Shown: positions 6,181-11,954 of the stretch, in pieces
Numbering within the stretch: position 1 is the first letter of the stretch
Layout of the letters: each line of letters begins with the position of its first letter
Assembly (NCBI GenBank): GCA_009702725.1
Contig: WLHM01000013.1
Coordinates: 1-11,954, forward strand
Reading direction: 5' to 3'
Length of the DNA: 11,954 nt
DNA from: Actinomycetota bacterium
GTDB lineage: Bacteria; Actinomycetota; Actinomycetes; S36-B12
The notes under the pieces: model-generated
What the model saw: only the letters and a program-made list of their open reading frames with translations
What the model was told of the DNA's origin: nothing
The model's database searches: none
Made by a program: the position numbers and the translations under genes

Positions 6181-7769
6181 GCGATGGCCGATCCGTCACT
6201 TCGCGGATCGCTTGCTGCATCCCATGTCTTTTCCCCAAGCCAAATCACTTGAGCGTGGCCTACATTGTCCGACGGGGCATCTAATTTATCTACACTCCAT
6301 CCCTCTTCGGACATTTGCCTTGAGAGTTTCTCTAAGCCCGGCTCAACTGTTAGTGTGAAAATGTCTGGGGTCGGCACTCGGCCTCCAAGGACCCATCGGG
6401 GCGCAGAAACGGCGTTCTGTACCGAGTCTTGCGCTAGCAGGCGAATAAGTACCTGAAGTAGTATCTGGGGCTGCGACTTTCCACCCATAGTTCCGAGTAA
6501 TCCACTGAGTGACCCCGCCTCCGCAACCATGACCGGCATCAAAGTGTGTGGTGGTCGGCGTCCCGGGCCGAGAGTGTTGATCTTGTTGGGCTTCAACGTA
6601 AACGATGCGCCGCGATTGTGAAAGATTATTCCCGTTTTCGGATCTAAAAGTCCGGCTCCAAATGGCATTGACAGGCTCTGTATTAGCGTTACCGCATCAC
6701 CTTCGCTGTCGCGAATGACGATAGCAACGGTGTCGCCACCCCACTTATGCGAATCTTGTTGCTCCGTGCTCGCCATCGATGTTGATAATTTTGCGGCAAA
6801 CCCGTCGATCCACGCCTCATTGATATCCTGAGTCTGACTACCTACCCATTCACCCCAGTATTCATCCTGGAATCCGGCCGCACTGGCGCTGAGATTTACA
6901 AGATCTCCCTGTGACTCAGTACCAGAATGTATATCGAAGTTGATTCTCTCCAGAGCCTTTAGAATGCATAAGAAAATGAAGCCTTGGGTGGTCGGTGGCG
7001 ACGTATAAACCTGCTTTCCGGCGAAACGGACACTCAATGCGTTTTTCCACTCTGCTTCGTGGCTCATCAAATCCGTTTCATCAATTTGTATGCCAAGGTT
7101 CGACATTCCGGATGCAAGGTTGACTGCCACTGACCCCGAATAGAACTCTTTACTGCCCAATTCAGCTAGTTTTGTCAAGGTTTCCCCAAGTGCCCGCTGG
7201 ACAAGAAGGTCACCTATTTTCAGTGGCGCCCCTTTGCGATCGCCAAAAACGGATCGCATGCCTTCATCCTGCGAAAATTGAGGCCAGCCTTCGGCTAAAA
7301 ATCGCGCTGTAGCCTCAGACATCCGCACTCCAGACGTTGCGGTTTTAACAGCAGGCGCCAGGAGTTCAGCCCAAGGGAGGCGCCCAGCGGCATTGTGTAG
7401 TTCACCTAAACCAGCTACTAGCCCAGGCACAGTTACCGTAAGCGGGCCTGTTTGCGGCATCTGTGCGCACTCTGACCGAACCGCCTTGACATCAGCATTC
7501 ATAGAAGCGGACCCAACGCTGAGCAGGGAGGTGAAAGACCCATTTTTTCTGTGCAGCAGCGCAACTAAATCGCCACCGAGAGCACAATCCTGAGGGTAAA
7601 TCACACACAGTACTGCAGCTGCCGCAATAGCGGCATCGGCAGCCGATCCACCTTTCTTCAAAACCCCAACCGCTATCTCAGTCGCATAGCTATGTGGCGT
7701 CGCGACCGCGAATCCTTGGGCTTTTGATTCCGACGTACCCACTAGAAATTCACCATCTCCCGAAATCAC
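6174..7769 (-). CDS. Gamma-glutamyltranspeptidase-like Ntn hydrolase
   Basis: 531 residues spanning the whole GGT fold. The N-terminal part has ATPHSYAT (23-30), GGSAADAAIA (40-49) and the GGDLVA strand. The autoprocessing and catalytic site is WGGDTVAIVI, with Thr347 as predicted N-terminal nucleophile of the small subunit, followed by LIQSLSMPFGAGLLDP, FHNRGASF, RRPPHTLMP (about 405-412) and GTMGGKSQPQ. These belong to the GGT-like branch typified by B. subtilis YwrD rather than classical GGT. No signal peptide is present, so it should act in the cytoplasm after import. The usual FREMAP or GSGRAP arginine that binds the glutamyl carboxylate is missing: residues 75-95 hold no arginine. The true substrate may be another amide. 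The GTG start overlaps the E1 beta stop as GTGA. Confidence 0.88.
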   Translation of the reverse strand: MISGDGEFLVGTSESKAQGFAVATPHSYATEIAVGVLKKGGSAADAAIAAAAVLCVIYPQDCALGGDLVALLHRKNGSFTSLLSVGSASMNADVKAVRSECAQMPQTGPLTVTVPGLVAGLGELHNAAGRLPWAELLAPAVKTATSGVRMSEATARFLAEGWPQFSQDEGMRSVFGDRKGAPLKIGDLLVQRALGETLTKLAELGSKEFYSGSVAVNLASGMSNLGIQIDETDLMSHEAEWKNALSVRFAGKQVYTSPPTTQGFIFLCILKALERINFDIHSGTESQGDLVNLSASAAGFQDEYWGEWVGSQTQDINEAWIDGFAAKLSTSMASTEQQDSHKWGGDTVAIVIRDSEGDAVTLIQSLSMPFGAGLLDPKTGIIFHNRGASFTLKPNKINTLGPGRRPPHTLMPVMVAEAGSLSGLLGTMGGKSQPQILLQVLIRLLAQDSVQNAVSAPRWVLGGRVPTPDIFTLTVEPGLEKLSRQMSEEGWSVDKLDAPSDNVGHAQVIWLGEKTWDAASDPRSDGSAIAW

Positions 7770-8755
7770 TTAAGTAGCTTCTTAAGGTTTTCAGCAATAG
7801 AAGATGCAGTTGGGATGACGACTCCCTCAAGCACCGCGCTTGCGGGAATTGGAACATCGGGAACTGCATGGCGCCCAAGACGAATACTTGCCCCTACAGA
7901 ATTTTCCGCGACTGTAGCAACTATTTCTGCTGCTACTCCGAATGATAAATAATCTTCATCTACTACAAGGAGCGCACCGGTTTTCAAGGCGGAAGTTAAC
8001 ACTAAATCCTTGTCCCAAGGCAATATCGTGCGAAGGTCAATAACTTCAATTTCAATACCCTCGCTGGCCAGCAAAGCGGCAGCATCAACCGCTTCTTGAA
8101 TCATCCACCCTGAGGCAACTACGGTGGCATCCGTCCCAGACCTAACAACAGCAGCTTTCCCGAATGGGATTGACGCAGAATATACATCGCCTGCGTAATT
8201 GAGTTCACTCGTTTTTGTCATCAGGAGCCTCTTGTGCTCAAAGAATATAACCGGATCATCAGTTTCAATCGCCATCATCAATAACCCTCGAGCGTCTGCG
8301 GGGCAGGAAGGAAATGCCAGCTTCAGTCCTGGAAGGTGAGCAAACAACCCTGATAGAACTTGTGAGTGCTGTGCACCATCACCGATGCAACCGACCGCCG
8401 TTTTCAACACCATCGGGACACGAACTCTTCCACCAGACATGTAATGATTCTTCGCCATATGGTTATAAACCTGATCCAGGCAAGTACCGATGAAGTCAAC
8501 AAACATGACTTCCACCACCGGGCGGAGCCCGGCTTGAGCCATACCGACCGCCATTCCGACGAAAGACTGCTCACTGATTGGGGTATCAATAACCCGCTTT
8601 GCACCAAAATCACGTTGCAGGGACCGCGTCGACCCAAATACGCCGCCCATCTTTCCAACATCCTCCCCTAAGACCACAATGCGGGAATCTGCACCCATCG
8701 CTTCGCTCAAGACCTGCGCAATAACTTGTGACATATTCAAGTCTTTTTCTTTCAT
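7766..8755 (-). CDS. Thiamine-diphosphate 2-oxoacid/acetoin dehydrogenase E1 component, beta subunit
   Basis: 329 residues matching the transketolase-like pyrimidine-binding domain plus C-terminal domain of E1 beta (PdhB, AcoB, BkdB group). It shows VVLGEDVG (27-34), the IDTPISEQ strand with Glu62 as the expected thiamine-activating glutamate, an H-S-Q loop in GAQHSQVLSG (118-127), and VIDLRTILPWD (about 218-228) starting the C-terminal domain. It pairs with the adjacent alpha subunit to form an alpha2beta2 enzyme that decarboxylates a 2-oxo acid or cleaves acetoin and normally passes the acyl group to a lipoyl E2. The ATG overlaps the alpha-subunit stop as ATGA, which favours this start over the internal Met8. 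No E2 or E3 gene is in the window. Substrate is not determinable from sequence by eye. Confidence 0.92.
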   Translation of the reverse strand: MKEKDLNMSQVIAQVLSEAMGADSRIVVLGEDVGKMGGVFGSTRSLQRDFGAKRVIDTPISEQSFVGMAVGMAQAGLRPVVEVMFVDFIGTCLDQVYNHMAKNHYMSGGRVRVPMVLKTAVGCIGDGAQHSQVLSGLFAHLPGLKLAFPSCPADARGLLMMAIETDDPVIFFEHKRLLMTKTSELNYAGDVYSASIPFGKAAVVRSGTDATVVASGWMIQEAVDAAALLASEGIEIEVIDLRTILPWDKDLVLTSALKTGALLVVDEDYLSFGVAAEIVATVAENSVGASIRLGRHAVPDVPIPASAVLEGVVIPTASSIAENLKKLLK

Positions 8756-9714
8756 GCTGTGAATACTCCATTCAGGGCTTGCAAAGGATCAGGAAATGGG
8801 TTTCGCAGCGCATCTTCTAGCCAGCCACTAATTTCGGCGGTAACCTGCTTTTCGATGCTATCCATTTCCTCCTTACTCATTCCAGCTTCAGACATAGCTT
8901 TTTCCGCCAGTAAGATTGGGTCACGATCCGGAAATGAGTCTTTTTCTGCTGATGAGCGGTAATGGTCAATATCCCCCTCATAGTGGCCTCGAAACCGCTC
9001 ACATTCGGCAACAAGGATTGCAGGCCCACGGCCATTTCGGACATGAGCGAAAGCTTCTTGGGCCACTGATCGAACTTCTTGTACGCGTCTGCCGTCGCAT
9101 CGCCATCCAGGTATGCCATGTGATTCACCTCGACGATGAATTTCACCGGCCGAGGAACTTGAACGTGCTACTGAAATCGCATAGCCATTGTCTTCAACAA
9201 TGAATAGCACCGGTATGTCGTACAGAGCAGCCATGTTTAGAGACTCAGCGAATGTGCCATGGTTTGCCGCACCGTCACCGATGATACAAATTGCGATTTC
9301 ATCTGACTCACGAAGCATCCGCTCGTACGCATAACCCAGAGCTAACGGAGCCGACGCCCCAACAATTCCCGTGCACATGAAGTCATGGTCAGGGTCAAAG
9401 AGGTGCATGTGCCCTCCTTTCCCACCGCTTAATCCGCCATCTCTCTCATACAGTTCGGCAAGGAGCACGCAAGGATCTACGCCTGCGACAAGGGCATGCA
9501 GATGTGGACGATGAGTGGATATGATCGCGTCTCCTCTACGAACTAGCGGCTCAATACCGACAGCAATTGCCTCGTGTCCGATGGCCAGATGCATCTCTCC
9601 GTGAATTGCGCCTGACCGCACGCCGTCCCCGACGATTTCCTCGAACCTTCGGAACTGTAGGAGTCTTCTATAGCTGGATACGTAATCGAGTTCAACTGCT
9701 ATATCGCTTTCCAT
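8752..9714 (-). CDS. Thiamine-diphosphate 2-oxoacid/acetoin dehydrogenase E1 component, alpha subunit
   Basis: 320 residues from the ATG at 9714. The E1 alpha family is shown by GEMHLAIGHEAIAVG near the N-terminus, KGGHMHLFDP (about 99-108), and the thiamine-diphosphate/magnesium motif from GDG (146-148) to EDN (174-176) with AANHGTFAESLNMAALYD between. The length fits AcoA-like short alpha chains. Two spots deviate: the usual HRGHGH-type loop reads HRPHLH (68-73), and the usual DGND reads DGRR in the loop near 197-200; both lie near the active-site entrance in this family. The ATG has AGGA nine bases upstream. A TTG at 9720 would add two residues and overlap the DppC stop as TTGA, and is a fair alternative. 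It lies between permease and beta-subunit genes in an unbroken operon. Confidence 0.9.
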   Translation of the reverse strand: MESDIAVELDYVSSYRRLLQFRRFEEIVGDGVRSGAIHGEMHLAIGHEAIAVGIEPLVRRGDAIISTHRPHLHALVAGVDPCVLLAELYERDGGLSGGKGGHMHLFDPDHDFMCTGIVGASAPLALGYAYERMLRESDEIAICIIGDGAANHGTFAESLNMAALYDIPVLFIVEDNGYAISVARSSSSAGEIHRRGESHGIPGWRCDGRRVQEVRSVAQEAFAHVRNGRGPAILVAECERFRGHYEGDIDHYRSSAEKDSFPDRDPILLAEKAMSEAGMSKEEMDSIEKQVTAEISGWLEDALRNPFPDPLQALNGVFTA

Positions 9715-9716
9715 TC

Positions 9717-10607
9717 TCAATGTTCCTCTCCCGATATACGCTGCAGGCCATCCGCGAACACGCTAACGGACGCGACTGTTAGCGCCAAAGCAACCGCCGG
9801 AGCAATAATGGGCCAAGGCGACAGGGAAATATATGCGTAGCCATCTGCCATCATGTTGCCCCAACTTGGAGTTGGCGGTTGGACACCAAGACCCAGGAAA
9901 CTGAGAGCAGCCTCTCCCGGTATCGCGTGAGCAAATGCCACTGCGGCTTGGGCCGCTAATGGCGCCCAAATATTTGGCATCACTTGCGTAGTAGCTATTC
10001 GCAGTCCTTTAGCACCGGCCACACGGGAGGCCAGTACGTAATCTTTGTCACGCTCCCTAAGCGTCAAAGTTCTTGATACCCGGGCAAATCCAGGCACCAT
10101 GACCACGGATATCGCAATCACTGTGCTCTGGTAGCTCGGCCCAAGGCCAGCTGCGATAACTAAGGCGAGCACCATCGTCGGAAAGGCTTGCAGTGAGTCC
10201 ATAACTCGCATAAGAGTGGTGTTCATCCATCCACCGCGGTAACCCGCTGTTATTCCAATAATGGCTCCAACAACAAGTCCTATCGCTACGGAACCAAGCG
10301 CGATGCTCAAAGAGACTCGAGCTCCAAGGAGAAGCCGAGACAACAGGTCGCGGGCCAGCTGGTCGGTCCCAAGAATGTGGTTGGCTGAACCTGGAGGGAG
10401 AAGTAACCCATCATCAAAATTCTGCTGCTCTGCGGTGTACGGCAGGAACATCGGAACAAGTGTCACAACAAGAACTAATATGACCAAGAATGCGAACGCA
10501 ATTCTTTCCGGAATGGTGAGCAAGCGAAGGAAATAGAACTTTCTGCCGCTTGGGATTTTCGTTTCCAACCTATCCCTATTAACTCCCGATGGTGGCTCAA
10601 TACTCAT
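9717..10607 (-). CDS. Oligopeptide/dipeptide-type ABC transporter permease (DppC/OppC family)
   Basis: 296 residues with a cytoplasmic N-terminal tail (about 1-34), a first membrane segment at 35-55, then the DppC hallmark HILGTDQLARD (78-88) leading into five further segments. The ATPase-contact EAA loop is YVLASRVAGAKGL (190-202). LSFLGLGVQPPTPSWG (225-240) and the following MMADG are highly characteristic of the family. The length is normal. It forms the importer channel with the DppB-type protein upstream, whose stop overlaps its ATG (ATGA at 10604-10607). The family imports di- and oligopeptides, glutathione, nickel chelates, opines and some glycosides, so the cargo is not defined. Confidence 0.93.
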   Translation of the reverse strand: MSIEPPSGVNRDRLETKIPSGRKFYFLRLLTIPERIAFAFLVILVLVVTLVPMFLPYTAEQQNFDDGLLLPPGSANHILGTDQLARDLLSRLLLGARVSLSIALGSVAIGLVVGAIIGITAGYRGGWMNTTLMRVMDSLQAFPTMVLALVIAAGLGPSYQSTVIAISVVMVPGFARVSRTLTLRERDKDYVLASRVAGAKGLRIATTQVMPNIWAPLAAQAAVAFAHAIPGEAALSFLGLGVQPPTPSWGNMMADGYAYISLSPWPIIAPAVALALTVASVSVFADGLQRISGEEH

Positions 10608-11557
10608 TTGGTAGCCGCTTCCTTTACCCTCGGGTCAGCCCACGCAGCAAGGATTTCCGCGATAATGTTGGCAAGTAGCACGAGTGCGATGAAAACAACG
10701 GCACAGCCTTGAATAACGGGGTAATCGCGATTAAAAAATGAGACGACCATAAGTCTTCCCATTCCGGGCAGCGAGAAAACTGTTTCCACTGCCACTGCGT
10801 CCCCGAGTAGAAAAATGAATTCCACTCCCGCCAAAGTAATTAGAGGCGCCGACACCGCCTTCAAAATATGCACATATCGGAGTCTTGCCTGCGAAATTCC
10901 TTTCGCCTTCGCATATGTGACAAAAGCCGACGATGAAGTATCGACAATCGCTGACCGGCCAACACGTGCAATGATCCCTGCCGTAGGCAAAGCTAATGCC
11001 ACTACGGGCAAAGCAAAAGATCGAAAAGATTCGATTGGGTTTTCCCACGGAGCTATATAGCCTGACGACGGAAATAGGGTAAGCGTCAACGAGAAGAATA
11101 GGACAAAGCCAAGCCCCCAAACAAAAGCTGGGAGCGATGTAAAAGAGATGCTAACAACACTCAGCAAGGAGTCAATGATGCCGCCCGGCCGCTTCGCGGA
11201 TTGAAATGCCAGAGGAATCGCAACCAGCAACGCAAGTATAAGGGAGTAAATTCCCAACTGAAGAGTAATGGGCAGGGCAGCAGCCACAAGTGATGTGACC
11301 GACTGCCCTGCCCCGAAAGAAGATCCAAGATCACCATGCAGCAGGTTCCACAGCCAATCAAAGTACTGAACAATGATTGATCTATTCAACCCCAATGACT
11401 CTCTAAGCGCCTCAAGTTGTTGATCTGTCGCCATGTTCCCCATCAGCCTGCGGGCAGGATCGCCTGGAAGCAATTGAAGGGTCGCAAAGATGACAAATGA
11501 AGCGATTAAAAAAACCACTAACGACTGGATAATCCTTCGCAAAACAAATTTGAACAT
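10604..11557 (-). CDS. Oligopeptide/dipeptide-type ABC transporter permease (DppB/OppB family)
   Basis: 317 residues. It has the classic start MFKFVLRRIIQSL followed by the first membrane helix (about 9-29) and LPGDPARRLMG (30-40), then the external loop with LGLNRSIIVQYFDWL (55-69) and GDLGSSF (75-81). Five more helices follow. The EAA loop is FVTYAKAKGISQARLRYVHI (212-231), and the end carries LPGMGRLM and FFNRDYPVIQG (244-273), all standard for DppB. The ATG follows the stop of the binding-protein gene by two bases, so the subunits are co-translated. The DppD/DppF ATPases needed to power it are not in the window and may lie upstream of the binding protein or elsewhere in the genome. Confidence 0.93.
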   Translation of the reverse strand: MFKFVLRRIIQSLVVFLIASFVIFATLQLLPGDPARRLMGNMATDQQLEALRESLGLNRSIIVQYFDWLWNLLHGDLGSSFGAGQSVTSLVAAALPITLQLGIYSLILALLVAIPLAFQSAKRPGGIIDSLLSVVSISFTSLPAFVWGLGFVLFFSLTLTLFPSSGYIAPWENPIESFRSFALPVVALALPTAGIIARVGRSAIVDTSSSAFVTYAKAKGISQARLRYVHILKAVSAPLITLAGVEFIFLLGDAVAVETVFSLPGMGRLMVVSFFNRDYPVIQGCAVVFIALVLLANIIAEILAAWADPRVKEAATK

Positions 11558-11559
11558 AA

Positions 11560-11954
11560 TTACTGAGCTAACCAGACCTCTCGTAAATTCATCAAGCCAC
11601 TCGCTGGTGGGGTCAAACCCTCATACCCCTTTACCCAAGCTCGATTGTTCACCGGCTGGTATACGGCCGCGTAGTATGCATCGGCTCTAGCTTGCTGAAG
11701 AACCTTCGCGTAAATGGCCTTTCTCTCGACCTGATCGGTCAACGTTTGCGCCTCATCAAGCATCGCATCGATCTCAGCCGATCCTGCGCCCGTGCCGCTC
11801 AATCCACCCTTAGTTGAGAAGAAACCATTGAGCAAACCACTCGGGTCACTGCGCGTGAGCCCCAAAATATCTTCAATCTGGGCCTGGAACGTACCGGCAA
11901 AGTAGTTATCTAGCAGTTGACCCCAGTCCATCTTCACTATGTCAGCATTCATTC
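11560..11954 (-). CDS. ABC transporter substrate-binding protein, family 5 (C-terminal part, runs off the window)
   Basis: The last 131 or so codons of a solute-binding protein; the reading frame is open to the window edge, so the methionine near 11952 is almost certainly internal. The fragment shows the family-5 (SBP_bac_5) C-terminal pattern: WGQLLDNYF with an acidic, small-residue loop, EIDAMLDEAQTLTD then RKAIYAKVLQQARADA (the helix that in this family precedes the final strands), AVYQP and NLREVWLAQ at the end. It binds the cargo outside the membrane and delivers it to the DppB/DppC pair. The ligand cannot be inferred because most of the binding pocket lies outside the window. Confidence 0.88.
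   Translation of the reverse strand, partial: MNADIVKMDWGQLLDNYFAGTFQAQIEDILGLTRSDPSGLLNGFFSTKGGLSGTGAGSAEIDAMLDEAQTLTDQVERKAIYAKVLQQARADAYYAAVYQPVNNRAWVKGYEGLTPPASGLMNLREVWLAQ

Noticed and set aside
7769..7786. Repeated CTTAAG sites at the end of the E1 beta gene
   Set aside because: They encode the repeated Leu-Lys residues of the C-terminus (NLKKLLK) and are explained by coding.

Overview
The window is dense, ordinary-looking bacterial coding sequence of roughly balanced base composition. It has two head-to-head (convergent) operons meeting near 5268-5358, no RNA genes, no mobile element and no CRISPR array. Overlapping stop/start codons (ATGA, GTGA), GTG starts, very short spacers, a single-domain sugar ABC ATPase and a ROK repressor placed inside the transporter operon all suggest a compact-genome bacterium. 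I lean towards Actinomycetota with low certainty, since no phylogenetic marker is present and similar clusters occur in alphaproteobacteria.

Plus strand, 1-5267: the tail of a gene (probably a sugar-binding protein) is followed by two tandem hairpins, then a ribose/xylose-type ABC permease, its ATPase, a ROK-family regulator, a YhfX-like PLP enzyme of the alanine-racemase fold, and a SIS-domain protein resembling the isomerase half of GlmS (NagB-II or fructosamine-deglycase type). Together they read as import and catabolism of an aminated sugar or a sugar-amino acid conjugate: import, transcriptional sensing by ROK, removal of the amino group or amino acid by the SIS enzyme, and processing of the amino compound by the PLP enzyme. 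No canonical sugar kinase lies in the window.

Minus strand, 11954 down to 5359: one tightly packed operon in the order substrate-binding protein (partial), DppB-type permease, DppC-type permease, E1 alpha and E1 beta of a thiamine-diphosphate 2-oxoacid/acetoin dehydrogenase, a gamma-glutamyltranspeptidase-like Ntn hydrolase, and a TauE/SafE-family exporter. Every junction is an overlap of 4-7 bases or a gap of about 2 bases, so the seven genes are probably co-transcribed and translationally coupled. The combination (oligopeptide-type import, amide hydrolysis, oxidative decarboxylation or diol cleavage by an E1 pair without visible E2/E3, and anion export) is not a pathway I can name. It may be a catabolic route for an amide-linked, possibly sulfur-containing, compound. 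The hydrolase lacks the arginine expected to bind a gamma-glutamyl carboxylate, so its substrate is open.

No stretch above 300 bases lacks a gene. The largest gap is the 91-base convergent spacer at 5268-5358, which holds no convincing terminator.
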